Shown here: positions 50,933 to 61,000 of the stretch, piece by piece
Layout: every line of letters starts with the position of its first letter
Position numbering within the stretch: position 1 is the stretch's first letter
Origin: Pelomonas sp. Root1237
Lineage (GTDB): Bacteria; Pseudomonadota; Gammaproteobacteria; Burkholderiales; Burkholderiaceae_C
Assembly (NCBI RefSeq): GCF_001425055.1
Contig: NZ_LMDK01000016.1
Location: forward strand, 409,803 to 473,802
Direction: 5' to 3'
Length of the DNA stretch: 64,000 bases
Translations under genes and position numbers: made by a program
The notes under the pieces: generated by a model
Databases searched by the model: none
What the model saw: the letters and a program-made list of their open reading frames with translations, nothing else
Told to the model about the DNA's origin: nothing

Positions 50933-53900
50933 TCAGCCCGTCAGCTGAGACCAAACCTTGTCCAGCCTCTTCACGCTGACGGGTTGCGGCGTGCGCAGTT
51001 CCTGCGCGAACAGGCTCACCCGCAGTTCCTCCAGTTGCCAGCGGAAGTCGTCGAGCCTCGCGTCGCGAACACCCTTCAGCTCTGCCATGCGGCGCGTGTA
51101 GCGCTGCTCCAGCGGCTTGACCTCGCTCATCAGCTTGGCGTCTCGGTCCGGGTCGGCGCGCAGCTTGTCCAAGCGCGCGGTGATGGCCTTCAGGTAGCGC
51201 GGCAGGTGCTGCAGCTGGGCCCAGGGCGTGTCCAGCGCAAAACGCTTGGGCACCAGGCGCTGCAACTGCGCAGTGATGTCATCGCCGACATCCTTGGCTG
51301 GCCGAGAGTCTTTCAGTTTGCGACTCGCATTGGCCAGCTCCTGCAGCACGGCATGCGCAGCGCGGGCCACTTCCTGCGCAATGAGATTCAGGCGGCTGCG
51401 GCCTTCTTCAATGCGCTTCTTGAAGCTGATCGGATCGGTCGGCAGAGGGTCGGCCAGGAAGGCGCGGTCCAGGGCCACGCCGATGATCTGGTCACGCAGG
51501 TCCTCGGCCGTACCCAGGCCCATGTAGAGCACGGACATGCGTTGCAGGTCGGGAATGTTCTTTTCCAGGAACTTCAAAGGTTCCTTGAGCTGCAGTGCGA
51601 TCAGCCGGCGCAGGCCGGCGCGGTGCTTCGCGGCAGCGACCTCGGGTTCGTCGAAGACCTCGATCTCGACGTGGGCGCCCTTGTCGATCAGCGCCGGGAA
51701 GCCGATCAGCGTCTGGCCGCCAGAACCCGGTTTCTGGACTTCGAGCAGCTCGGGGAGTTCGCCAAAGGTCCAGTCGGTGTAGGCCTGAGCGGCATCGCGC
51801 ACGGGTGCCGCGGGCTTGACGATCTCGGCGCGGATGCCGCGTTCGGGCTGGGACTTCGGAGCCGGTTCCGCCGCCGGCAGCTTCAGGGCGGCCAATGCTT
51901 GGAAGGCCGATCGCGCCTGCCCGCCCAGCTCCGCCTTCAACGCGGCGAGCTGGCGGCCCTGGCCGAGCTGGCGGCCATGCTCGTCGACGACGCGGAAGTT
52001 CATGAACAGGTGGGGCGCCAGTTGCTCGAGCTTGAAGTCGTTGCGCTGCACGGCGATCTGGCTGCGGTCCTTCACGGCCCTGAGCAGCGTGTCCACCAGT
52101 CCACCCTGGCAGAACGGCTGCAGCTCGATGAACTCGGCGACGAAATCCGGCAGCGGCGTCAGCCGCGCGCGCGGTTTCTGGTGCAGGCTCTTCAGCAGCG
52201 CCGTCACCTTTTGCGCCAGCATGCCCGGCACCAGCCATTCGGCGCGTTCCTCGCTGACCTGGTTGAGCGCAAAGATGGGCACGGTCACCGTCAGGCCATC
52301 GCGGGCGTCGCCGGGCTGGTGCAGATAGGTCGCCGCGCAGTCCACGCCACCCAGGCGGATGACCTTGGGGAAGGCTTCGCTGGTGACGCCCGCGGCCTCG
52401 TGGCGCATCAGCTCGTCCTGGCTGAGTTGCAAGAGCTTGTCGTTGCCCTTGCTGGCCTCGCGCCACCATTTCAGCAGCGTCGCGCCGGAGAACACGTTCG
52501 CCGGCAGCTTGTCGTCGTAGAAGGCGTAGATCAGCTCGTCGTCCACCAGCACGTCCTGGCGGCGTGACTTGTGCTCCAGCGCTTCGACCTTGGCGATCTG
52601 GCGGCGGTTGTGGGCCAGGAAGGGCAGCTGCCGCACCAGCTCATCCGGCAGGTCGTCGTTGACAAGGCCCTCGCGGATGAAGATTTCCCGCGCGGCCTTG
52701 GGGTCCACACGGCCAAAGTTCACGCGCTTGTTGCTGTACAGCACGATGCCGTACAGCGTCGCCCGCTCCAGCGCCACGACCTCGGCGGCCTTCTTCTCCC
52801 AGTGCGGCTCCAGCAGCTGGGTCTTGATCAGGTGGCCAGCGATGGGCGGGAGCCACTGTGGCTCGATGTTGGCGATGCCGCGGCCGTACAGGCGCGAGGT
52901 GTCCACCAGCTCGGCCGCGACGATCCAGCGGCCCGGTTTCTTGGAGAGATGCGCGCCGGGGTGGCGGTAGAACTTGATGCCGCGCGCGCCGAGATACCAG
53001 TCCTCGTCGTCGCTCTTCTGGCCGATGTTGCCCAGCAGGCCGGCCAGCATGGACAGATGCAGTTGCTCGTAGGTGGCCGGGCTCTGGTTCAGCCGCCACC
53101 CATGCTCAGTGACGACCGTGAGCAGCTGCGAATGCACGTCGCGCCACTCGCGCACGCGGCGGATGCTGATGAAGTTCTCGCGCAGCAACTGCTCGTGGCG
53201 GCGGTTGCTGAGCTTGTGCTCCGTGCCACCGCCCTTCGACTCTTCCAGCCACTTCCACAGCTTCAGGTAGCCGCTGAACTCGCTCTTCTCGTCGTCGAAC
53301 TTCTTGTGCTTCTCGTCGGCGGCCTGGGCGGCTTCCATCGGCCGGTCGCGCACGTCCTGGCCGCTGAGCGCCGATGCGATGACCAGCACTTCCGACAGCG
53401 CCTCACGCGTCTTGGCCTCCAGGATCATGCGGCCCACGCGTGGGTCCAGCGGCAGGCGCGACAGCTCCTTGCCCAGCGGCGTCAGCTCGTTGTCATCATC
53501 GGTGGCGCCCAGCTCGGCCAGCAGCTGGTAGCCGTCCGCAATCGCCTTCGGCCGCGGTGGCTCAAGGAACGGGAAGCGCTCGACCTCGCCCAGGTGCAGC
53601 GCCTTCATGCGCAGGATCACACCCGCCAGCGACGACCGCAGGATTTCCGGGTCGGTGAACTTGGGCCGCTCGTTGAATTCCTTCTCGCTGTAGAGGCGAA
53701 TGCAGATGCCATTGCTCACCCGCCCGCAGCGGCCCGCGCGCTGGTTGGAGGCCGCCTGGCTGACCGGCTCGATCAGCAGCTGCTCCACCTTGTTGCGGTA
53801 GCTGTAGCGCTTCACACGCGCCAGGCCGGGGTCGATGACGTAACGGATGCCCGGCACCGTCAGCGAGGTCTCGGCCACGTTGGTGGCCAGCACGATGCGG

Positions 53901-54775
53901 CGCTGGCCGTGCGGCTCGAACACCTTGTCCTGCTCTGCTGGCGACAACCGCGCGAACAGCGGCAGCACCTCGACGCCGGGTGGATGGTGCTTGCGCAGCG
54001 CCTCGGCCGCCTCACGGATCTCGCGCTCGCCGGGCAGGAAGACGAGCACATCGCCGCCGCCCTCGCGCCACAGCTCGTCCACCGCATCGGTGATCGCGTT
54101 GTTCAGGTCGTACTCGCGGCTTTCCTCGAAGGGCCGGTAGCGCTGCTCGACGGGGAACAGCCGGCCCGACACCGTCAGCACCGGCGCGGGACCTTTGCTC
54201 GACTCGAAATGCCGCGCAAACCGGTCCGCGTCGATGGTGGCCGACGTGACGACGATCTTCAGGTCCGGCCGGCGCGGCAGCAGCTCACGCAGGTAGCCGA
54301 GCAGGAAGTCGATGTTGAGGCTGCGCTCGTGGGCCTCGTCGATGATGAGGGTGTCGTAGGCCTTCAGCAGCGGGTCGCTCTGCGTCTCGGCCAGCAGGAT
54401 GCCGTCCGTCATCAGCTTGACCGAGGCGGTCTTGGCCAGGCGGTCCTGGAAGCGGACCTTGTAGCCGACGACGTCGCCCAGCGGCGTCTTCAGCTCCTCG
54501 GCAATGCGCTTGGCCACGCTGCTGGCGGCGATGCGCCGCGGCTGGGTGTGGCCGATCAGGCCGCCACCGTTGATGCGCCCACGGCCCATCGCCAGCGCGA
54601 TCTTGGGCAGCTGGGTGGTCTTGCCAGAGCCGGTCTCGCCGCAGACGATGACGACCTGGTGCTCGGCCATCGCCGCGGCGATCTCATCGCGCCGCGCGGA
54701 GACCGGCAGGGATTCAGGGAATGAAATGGAGAGAGCCGGCTTCACGGGCCGGCTCTCGGGATTCGGAGCTGTCAT
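50933..54775 (-). CDS. hrpA: ATP-dependent RNA helicase HrpA
   Basis: 1280 residues, full length. DEAH-box helicase involved in mRNA processing and ribosome rescue: Walker A VVIVCGETGSGKTTQ, DEAH in IIDEAHERSLNID, SAT in VVTSATID, and QRAGRCGRV. Helicase-associated and OB domains follow, then the long DUF3418 C-terminus typical of HrpA. ATG 54775 (MTAPNPESRP) is chosen; upstream frame sequence belongs to the VOC gene region. It follows the VOC gene by 26 bp, and the gap holds a hairpin over the ribosome-binding area. Confidence 0.95.
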   Translation of the reverse strand: MTAPNPESRPVKPALSISFPESLPVSARRDEIAAAMAEHQVVIVCGETGSGKTTQLPKIALAMGRGRINGGGLIGHTQPRRIAASSVAKRIAEELKTPLGDVVGYKVRFQDRLAKTASVKLMTDGILLAETQSDPLLKAYDTLIIDEAHERSLNIDFLLGYLRELLPRRPDLKIVVTSATIDADRFARHFESSKGPAPVLTVSGRLFPVEQRYRPFEESREYDLNNAITDAVDELWREGGGDVLVFLPGEREIREAAEALRKHHPPGVEVLPLFARLSPAEQDKVFEPHGQRRIVLATNVAETSLTVPGIRYVIDPGLARVKRYSYRNKVEQLLIEPVSQAASNQRAGRCGRVSNGICIRLYSEKEFNERPKFTDPEILRSSLAGVILRMKALHLGEVERFPFLEPPRPKAIADGYQLLAELGATDDDNELTPLGKELSRLPLDPRVGRMILEAKTREALSEVLVIASALSGQDVRDRPMEAAQAADEKHKKFDDEKSEFSGYLKLWKWLEESKGGGTEHKLSNRRHEQLLRENFISIRRVREWRDVHSQLLTVVTEHGWRLNQSPATYEQLHLSMLAGLLGNIGQKSDDEDWYLGARGIKFYRHPGAHLSKKPGRWIVAAELVDTSRLYGRGIANIEPQWLPPIAGHLIKTQLLEPHWEKKAAEVVALERATLYGIVLYSNKRVNFGRVDPKAAREIFIREGLVNDDLPDELVRQLPFLAHNRRQIAKVEALEHKSRRQDVLVDDELIYAFYDDKLPANVFSGATLLKWWREASKGNDKLLQLSQDELMRHEAAGVTSEAFPKVIRLGGVDCAATYLHQPGDARDGLTVTVPIFALNQVSEERAEWLVPGMLAQKVTALLKSLHQKPRARLTPLPDFVAEFIELQPFCQGGLVDTLLRAVKDRSQIAVQRNDFKLEQLAPHLFMNFRVVDEHGRQLGQGRQLAALKAELGGQARSAFQALAALKLPAAEPAPKSQPERGIRAEIVKPAAPVRDAAQAYTDWTFGELPELLEVQKPGSGGQTLIGFPALIDKGAHVEIEVFDEPEVAAAKHRAGLRRLIALQLKEPLKFLEKNIPDLQRMSVLYMGLGTAEDLRDQIIGVALDRAFLADPLPTDPISFKKRIEEGRSRLNLIAQEVARAAHAVLQELANASRKLKDSRPAKDVGDDITAQLQRLVPKRFALDTPWAQLQHLPRYLKAITARLDKLRADPDRDAKLMSEVKPLEQRYTRRMAELKGVRDARLDDFRWQLEELRVSLFAQELRTPQPVSVKRLDKVWSQLTG

Positions 54776-54794
54776 TGCGGCGGGATTGTCCCGC
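54731..54794 (-). promoter_or_regulatory. Hairpins over the hrpA translation start
   Basis: Two inverted repeats bracket the hrpA ATG. GCGGGA-TTG-TCCCGC (54780-54794) overlies the region where a ribosome-binding site should be; no good Shine-Dalgarno is visible. GAGAGCCGGC-TTCACGG-GCCGGCTCTC (54731-54757), a perfect 10-bp stem, lies in codons ~7-15. Together they could lower or regulate translation, but the coding hairpin may simply reflect codon content. Confidence 0.4.
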
Positions 54795-54801
54795 AAGCGC
54801 T

Positions 54802-55194
54802 TTATTCGCTGCGCGGGAAGTAGCTGATGACCTGGATCACGGCGCCCTGCGGGTCTTGCAACACGGCCATGCGGCCGATCGTCGGAATGTCGAAGGGGCC
54901 GGCGCAGACCGTACCGCCGAGGCTTTTGGCCTTCTCGACGGTCGCGTCGCAGGACTCGACCGTGACATAGGCACCCCACATGGCCGGGCCGGGTGCCGGC
55001 GGCGTCATGACGCCACCGACCGCGACGTCACCGACCTTGATGACGTGGTAATCGCCCTGGCCCATGTTCATCGTGTCAAAGGTCCAGCCAAACAGGCTGC
55101 CGTAGTACTCGCAGGCGGCCTTGGGGTTGGGCGTGCCCAACTCATTCCAGCTGAAGGCGCCGGGGGTCATGTAGACGTCTTGATAGTCCTTCAT
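54802..55194 (-). CDS. VOC family (glyoxalase/bleomycin-resistance-like) protein
   Basis: 130 residues, two beta-alpha-beta-beta-beta modules: PGAFSWNELGTPNPKAACEYYGSLFGWTFDTM at the start and YVTVESCDATVEKAKSLGGTVCAGPFDIPTIGRMAVLQDPQGAVIQVI at the end. Likely a small metal-dependent enzyme or binding protein; substrate unknown. It is divergent from argA and precedes hrpA by 26 bp. Confidence 0.87.
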   Translation of the reverse strand: MKDYQDVYMTPGAFSWNELGTPNPKAACEYYGSLFGWTFDTMNMGQGDYHVIKVGDVAVGGVMTPPAPGPAMWGAYVTVESCDATVEKAKSLGGTVCAGPFDIPTIGRMAVLQDPQGAVIQVISYFPRSE

Positions 55195-55280
55195 CGCGGT
55201 CTCCGGGTGGTGGGGCGGCCATCGTCGGGGCCGAACATGACAGCGTCAAGTGACCCGCGTCACGGGCGACAATTCGGCCC

Positions 55281-56624
55281 ATGACCGGTCTTGTCTTTCC
55301 CCACACCTTCGTGCCCTGGTTCCGCGCCGTGGCGCCGTATATCCATGCCTACCGCGGCGAGACCTTCGTCGTCGGCATGCCGGGCGAGCTGATCGCGGCA
55401 GGCAAGCTCAATGCCTTCGTGCAGGACCTGGCCATCCTGCATGCCATGGGCATCAAGATCGTCCTGGTGCACGGCTTTCGGCCGCAGGTCAACGAGCAAC
55501 TCGCTGCCAAGGGCCAGACGCCCCGCTTCAGCCATGGCCGCCGCATCACCGACGCCGTGGCCCTGGATTGCGCCCAGGAGGCCGCCGGCCAGCTGCGTTT
55601 CGAGATCGAGGCGGCCTTCAGCCAGGGCTTGCCCAACACGCCGATGGCCAATGCGACGGTGCGCGTCGTCTCCGGCAATTTCCTGACCGCGCGACCGGTC
55701 GGCATCGTCGACGGCGTGGATTTCCAGCATTCAGGCCTGGTGCGCAAGGTCGACGCCGCGGCCATCCAGCGCGCCATGGACATTGGCGCCATCGTGCTGC
55801 TGTCCCCCTTCGGCTTCTCACCCACGGGTGAGGCTTTCAATCTGTCGATGGAAGACGTGGCCACGTCCACAGCCATCGCGCTGCAGGCCGACAAGCTGCT
55901 GTTCGTCTGCGAGGTCGACGGCGTGCCCGAGAACCCGGACGACCCGGACAGCCCCATCGATACCGAGCTGGCCGTGGCCGACGCCGACCGCATGCTGGCC
56001 AAGGCCGGCCCGGCGCCCCAGCCGACCGATGTCGCCTTCTACCTGCGCCATTGCGCCGAGGCCTGCCGTGCCGGCGTCGAGCGCTCGCACATCATCCCGT
56101 TCGCGGTGGATGGCGCGCTGCTGCAGGAGGTCTACACCCATGACGGCATCGGCACCATGGTCGTCGACGAGAAGCTGGAGAGCCTGCGCGAGGCCAGCGC
56201 CGACGACGTGGCCGGCATCATCCAGCTCATCGAGCCCTTCGAGCGCGACGGCACCCTCGTCAAGCGCAGCCGGACCGAGATCGAGCGCGACGCCGAGCTC
56301 TACACCGTCATCGAGCACGACGGCGTCATCTTCGGCTGCGCCGCCCTTTACCCCTATGTCGAGGCGCGCACCGCCGAGATGGCCGCACTGACCGTCTCCG
56401 CCGAAGTACAAGGTCAGGGCGACGGCGACCGCCTGTTGAAAAGAATCGAGCAGCGCGCCAAGGCCCAGGGCCTGGACAGCATCTTCGTGCTGACGACGCG
56501 CACCATGCATTGGTTCATCAAGCGCGGTTTCCAGCAGGTGGACCCGGAATGGCTGCCCGAAGAGCGCAAGCGCAAATACAACTGGGACCGGCGCTCGCTG
56601 GTGCTGGTCAAACGATTCAACTAA
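55281..56624 (+). CDS. argA: Amino-acid N-acetyltransferase (N-acetylglutamate synthase)
   Basis: 447 residues. First step of arginine synthesis: acetyl-CoA plus glutamate to N-acetylglutamate. N-terminal amino-acid-kinase domain (IKIVLVHGFRPQVNEQLA, ATVRVVSGNFLTARPVGIVDGVDF) and C-terminal GNAT domain (EIERDAELYTVIEHDGVIFGCAALYPY, AALTVSAEVQGQGDGDRLLKRIE). This matches the classic ArgA fusion. ATG 55281 has no clear Shine-Dalgarno. Divergent from the VOC gene. Confidence 0.95.
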   Translation: MTGLVFPHTFVPWFRAVAPYIHAYRGETFVVGMPGELIAAGKLNAFVQDLAILHAMGIKIVLVHGFRPQVNEQLAAKGQTPRFSHGRRITDAVALDCAQEAAGQLRFEIEAAFSQGLPNTPMANATVRVVSGNFLTARPVGIVDGVDFQHSGLVRKVDAAAIQRAMDIGAIVLLSPFGFSPTGEAFNLSMEDVATSTAIALQADKLLFVCEVDGVPENPDDPDSPIDTELAVADADRMLAKAGPAPQPTDVAFYLRHCAEACRAGVERSHIIPFAVDGALLQEVYTHDGIGTMVVDEKLESLREASADDVAGIIQLIEPFERDGTLVKRSRTEIERDAELYTVIEHDGVIFGCAALYPYVEARTAEMAALTVSAEVQGQGDGDRLLKRIEQRAKAQGLDSIFVLTTRTMHWFIKRGFQQVDPEWLPEERKRKYNWDRRSLVLVKRFN

Positions 56625-56703
56625 GCCCCGCCGGGTTCGCCCAAACGGCCGCCGCGCTAAAGTGCCGGCCGTTTCTCATTTCTCGTGTTTGTAGGAGTCC
56701 GCC

Positions 56704-56982
56704 ATGCCCCGCACCGTTCAATGTGCCTATCTGAAGAAGGAAGCCGAAGGGCTGGACTTCCCGCCCTACCCGGCTCATACCGAACTCGGCAAGAAGGTGT
56801 GGGAAAGCGTCAGCAAGGAAGCTTGGGCGGCCTGGATGAAGCATCAGACCATGCTAGTCAATGAAAACCGCCTCAACCTCGCCGACCAGCGTGCCCGCCA
56901 ATACCTGATGCGCCAGGCTGAACAGTTTTTCTTCGGCACAGGTGCCGAAGCGGTGGCGGGCTATGTACCGCCATCGGCCTGA
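56704..56982 (+). CDS. yggX: Oxidative-damage protection protein YggX
   Basis: 92 residues. Small iron-trafficking protein that protects Fe-S clusters. Conserved sequence: [39 protein letters not shown] and [34 protein letters not shown] with the single Cys near the N-terminus. A GGAG lies 9 nt upstream. Its C-terminal segment [18 protein letters not shown] is repeated, diverged, ~70 bp downstream. Confidence 0.96.
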   Translation: MPRTVQCAYLKKEAEGLDFPPYPAHTELGKKVWESVSKEAWAAWMKHQTMLVNENRLNLADQRARQYLMRQAEQFFFGTGAEAVAGYVPPSA

Positions 56983-57047
56983 GCGCAGCTCAGGTGAAAA
57001 ACTGTGGGGGATGCTCATCTGCGCGCAGCGCAGGTGATGCAGCCACC

Positions 57048-57110
57048 AACAATTTCTTTGGTACCGGTGCGGAACAAGTGGCCGGCTACGTGCCGCCGGC
57101 CAACGAATAA
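57048..57110 (+). pseudogene. Duplicated yggX 3'-end remnant
   Basis: The plus strand reads N-N-F-F-G-T-G-A-E-Q-V-A-G-Y-V-P-P-A-N-E followed by TAA, clearly related to the last residues of the preceding yggX product. It has no start codon of its own. A 15-bp direct repeat with one mismatch (56983-56997 and 57023-57037) flanks the junction. Most likely it is a leftover of recombination between two yggX alleles. Confidence 0.75.
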
Positions 57111-57310
57111 GCGCAAATCACCGCATATGTGCAGGGCCGGGACGCAAGTCGCCGGCCTTTTCTCTTTCAGTTTTGCAAGGCTGCCGTCGCAGCAGAACGC
57201 CGGCCGGCCCCGCCAAATCGGCAAATAGCCCGAACCAGCAAGAAACTCGTCGCAACCGACCAACGAAAACTCTTGCATTTATGCTGCCCGTCGGGATTTA
57301 ATTCGCCTAC

Positions 57311-57375
57311 GGAGATACTCGCGGTCAATCGGCCCCAAGGCTCCGGGGCCGCGGCGGTCAATGTCGCGAGTCTCC
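57311..57375 (+). promoter_or_regulatory. Structured leader in front of the H-NS-like gene
   Basis: Two nested stems: outer GGAGA/TCTCC plus CTCGCG/CGCGAG (57311-57323 with 57365-57375), inner CGGCCCC/GGGGCCG (57330-57336 with 57345-57351). GCGGTCAAT occurs on both sides of the inner stem. The whole 57111-57403 interval contains no gene. It may be a cis-acting RNA or a DNA structure near the hns promoter. Confidence 0.5.
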
Positions 57376-57403
57376 CCGCTCAAATCGCAAGAGGAATAGC
57401 AGC

Positions 57404-57700
57404 ATGTCCACTCTGAAAGAACTCCTGGCCCAGCGCGAGGCACTTGATCAACAGATCAGCCAAACCAAGGACCGCGAACGCAGCGAAGCGGTGGCCAAGG
57501 TGAAATCCCTGATGAGCGAATATGGCCTGACGGTGGCCGACCTCAGCACGCGCACGCCCAAGCCGGCCAAGGTGTCCAAGGTGGCCGCCAAGTATCGCAA
57601 CCAGGCCACCGGTGAAACCTGGAGTGGCCGGGGCCTGCAGCCCAAATGGCTCAAGGCTGCCGTTGCAGGCGGTGCCAAGCTGACCGATTTCTCCGTCTGA
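57404..57700 (+). CDS. H-NS-like histone family protein
   Basis: 98 residues. N-terminal oligomerisation helix (LKELLAQREALDQQISQTKDRERSEAVAKVKSLMSEYGL) and C-terminal DNA-binding region YRNQATGETWSGRGLQPKWLKAA, which matches the H-NS consensus (YR-P-TG-TW-GRG-P-W). Short members of this kind are abundant in Burkholderiales and silence AT-rich DNA. AGAGGA precedes the ATG. A terminator follows at 57800. Confidence 0.93.
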   Translation: MSTLKELLAQREALDQQISQTKDRERSEAVAKVKSLMSEYGLTVADLSTRTPKPAKVSKVAAKYRNQATGETWSGRGLQPKWLKAAVAGGAKLTDFSV

Positions 57701-57799
57701 CCGGCAATTCCTGCAGGCCAATTGCCCGGCATACGCCGGCGATTTGACTGCGGGGTTTGAACAGATTCCCGCTGCCGGCGCCCGCTGGCGCGACCGACC

Positions 57800-57838
57800 A
57801 GGGCCATCCATCTACGGGATGGCCCTTTTCCTTTTTGG
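57800..57838 (+). terminator. Intrinsic terminator after the H-NS-like gene
   Basis: Perfect 10-bp stem AGGGCCATCC-ATCTACG-GGATGGCCCT followed by TTTCCTTTTT. It lies 100 bp after the hns stop, so the intervening 57701-57799 is probably a 3' UTR. Confidence 0.85.
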
Positions 57839-58028
57839 TGCAGGTCCCGCCTAAACTGCGCCATGCCTTTCGTCACGCTGCCAGCGACCCTGTGCCTGGG
57901 GTTTTCCCAGGGATCGTCGCGCCATGGCGGCGACGAGATTGCGGCGATGCCGGATTTTTGCCACCCATTCACCTGGCCAGCGCCCTGCGTGCGCGCGCTG
58001 ACCCAGGTATCGGCCTGAGGCCCCGGCC

Positions 58029-61000
58029 ATGGATCTGCATTCCGGCCACCCGGAATCCGACGAACACGCCCCAGACCTGAGCGTCCAGGCGCCGCCCTCC
58101 ACGACCCTGCCACCTGGCCCGCGCCGCATCCATGACCGCCGCCGCGGCTGGCGCCGTCTGCGCCGCGTCGGCCTGGCCGCGCTGGCCGGCCTGGGGGGCG
58201 GCCTGGTTACCGCCTGGGGGCTCGCCGCCGATGCACTGCCGCCTCTGCTGCGCATTCCCCAGCCCGCTGCGGCCATGCCAGCGCAGGACCTGCTGGTGCC
58301 CATGCTGCTGGCGGCTCTGGGCCTGCTGACGCTATGGCGGCTGAGCGCCTGGGTGCTGCCGCTGGTCATGGCGGGCTTGCTGCTGGGCGCCGGGCTGCCC
58401 TTGCTGGCGCGCTCGCCCGCGGATCCGGCAGCAGCACTGGACCTGCTGATCTCGGCACCCGTGCTCACGGCGCTGGCCCTGCCCCTGCTCGCGATCGCTT
58501 TGAATCGCACGCTGATGCGCCGGCTGCGCCTGACGGGCCGGCTCACTGGTCGCCGCGAAGTCCTTCTTTTCGGCCTGCTGGGTGGACTGGCCGCACCGGT
58601 ACTGGCTGGCCTGTTCGCACTGGCAGCCTCGATGGCCGCGGGGCTGACCCGGAGCGGCGCGCTTGGTGGCGCGCTGGAACTCGCGGCCGCCTGGGGCTTT
58701 GGGCTGCTCTGCGCCGGTACCTGCCTGCAGGCCAGCACCCAACGCCCGCGCCGCGGCGGCCGCTGGGCCGCCCGCATGCTGGCCACAGCGGCCGTTCTTG
58801 CCCAGGCGGCCCTGATCTGGCTGCCGGAGGCCGGCGCCGCGCTGCTGTTGCCACATCTGCTCCTCTGTCTGCATGCCCTGCAAGCCTCGCCTCGCGCCAA
58901 TGCCATGCTGGGTGCCGGCCTGCTGGGTCTGTGGGCACTCAGCGCGCCGCCGGCCCTGCTCTCCTATGCCTTGGGCGCTGGCTTCGCCTTGCTGCCACTG
59001 GTCCATATCGCGCTGAGCCACCACCAGTTGCGCGACCGGGACGGCTGGCGCAGCGCCCTGGATGCCCAGGGCCTGGCCCTGGCCGAGTGGCGCCTGCCCG
59101 AGGGCCGCCGCCACGCGTCGGCGCGCTGGCAGGCCCTGACGACGCCCGTCGACGGCACCGCAGCCGGCACTGCGCCGCTGGACTGGGTACGCCTGGCTCA
59201 CCCGCGCGACCGCGAACCGGTGCGCCGTGCGCTGCGCGAGCTGCTGGCCGACCCGCAGCTCAACCAACTGGGCGTGTCGCTGCGGCTGGCGGCCGACGGC
59301 GGCGACTGGCGCTGGCATGAGCTGCAGGCCCATGTCCCGCTGCGCGACCGCCAGGGCCGCGCGCGTGGCCTCATCGCAACGCTGGCGGATGTCAGCTGGC
59401 GCCACACGGCCGAGGAACGCGAGCGCATGTCGGCCACCCTCTTCCAGCAGGCCAGCGAGGGTCTGGCTGTCATCGACACGCAGTGGCGCGTCGTCGAGGT
59501 CAACTCAGCCTATTGCGACATCCTGCATGCACCGCGCGAGGCTCTCGTCGGCCGGCCGGCCACACCGCTGAGCATCGCCAATCTGCAGCGCAGTGGCCAC
59601 GAGACCGTCGAGCTGCAGACAGCGCTGAATGATGGCCTGTCATGGAGCGGCCAGCTGCAGGCCGAGCTTGAGGACGGCGGCCGACACGTCTTCTCGGCCA
59701 AACTCAGCCCCGTGCCGGAGCCCGACGGCGTCAGCCCGAGGTGGCGGCTGCTCAGCCTGACCGACCTCGGCGAGAGCCTGCGCCAGCAGGACCTGCTGCG
59801 CCGCAGCCTGCGCTTTGACGTCGCCACCGGCCTGCCCAACCGCGACGAGTTCATGCGGCGGCTGCAGCTGGCCCTGGTCGCGGCCAACCGCGACGGCTTC
59901 AGGCTCATTGTCGGCCTCATCGACCTCGACGACTTCGCCCGCGTCAACGCGGAGCACGGCCAGCTTGTCGCGGATTCCGTGCTGCTTCAACTCAGTGGCC
60001 GATTGCAAGCCACATTGCGCGGCTCGCGTGGCGCCGCGCCAGATACCGCCGACCAGCTGGCCCGGCTGCATGGCGACGAGTTCGCCGTGCTGATGCGCGT
60101 GCAGACGCCCGAAGAGGCCCAGCGCGCCGCCGACCGCCTGCTGGCGGTGCTGTCCACGCCGGTCGCCATCCGCGAGAACCGTGTCGGCAGCGGCCTGGCC
60201 ATTGAAATCGGCGCCAGCATGGGCGCCACCCTCTATCCCCAGGACGACGCCGACCCGGAAACGCTGCTGCGCCACGCCGGCCACGCCCTCTACCGCGCCA
60301 AACATGCAGGCCGCGGCGGCATCCAGTTCCATGACCCGACGCTGGACCAGCGCGATGAGGCCGGCATGATTGCCGTCGCGCGACTCCAACGCGCCCTGGA
60401 CAGCAATGAACTGCTGCTGCACTACCAGCCGCAGATCGACCTGCGCAGCGGCCAGGTCATGGGTGTGGAAGCCCTGCTGCGCTGGCAGCACCCCGAGCGC
60501 GGCCTGCTCGCACCGGCGCATTTCCTGCCGCTGGTCGAGGCGACCGGCCTGGCCGTGCAGATCGGCGACTGGGTCATCGAGCAGGCCCTGGCGCAGGCGA
60601 TGGCCTGGCTGCGCGCCGGTGTCAACGATGGCAAGGGTCTGCCGGTCAGCGTCAACGTCGGCGCCCGCCAGCTGCGCCGCCACGACTTCCCGCAGCGCCT
60701 GCAGGAACTCATCCAGCGCCAGTCGCCTGAGGTCGCCCATCTGCTGCACCTGGACGTGCTGGAGTCCGACGCACTGGTCGAGACGGTCGCCACCCAAGCC
60801 CTCATCCAGCGCTGCCTGAGCCTGGGCATTGGCATCGCGCTGGACGACTTCGGCGCCGGCTACTCGCGGCTCAGTTCACTCAAGCGTCTGCCTGTGGACA
60901 CCCTCAAACTCGACCGTAGCTATGTGCAGGGCATGCTGGGCGATGCCCAGGACCTGTCGCTCGTCGAGAGCGTCATCGGCCTGGCGCGCAATATCGGTTG

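Noticed and set aside
55281-57000. argA-yggX as one operon
   Set aside because: A 79-bp gap and a separate GGAG-led start do not exclude it, but no evidence supports it either.
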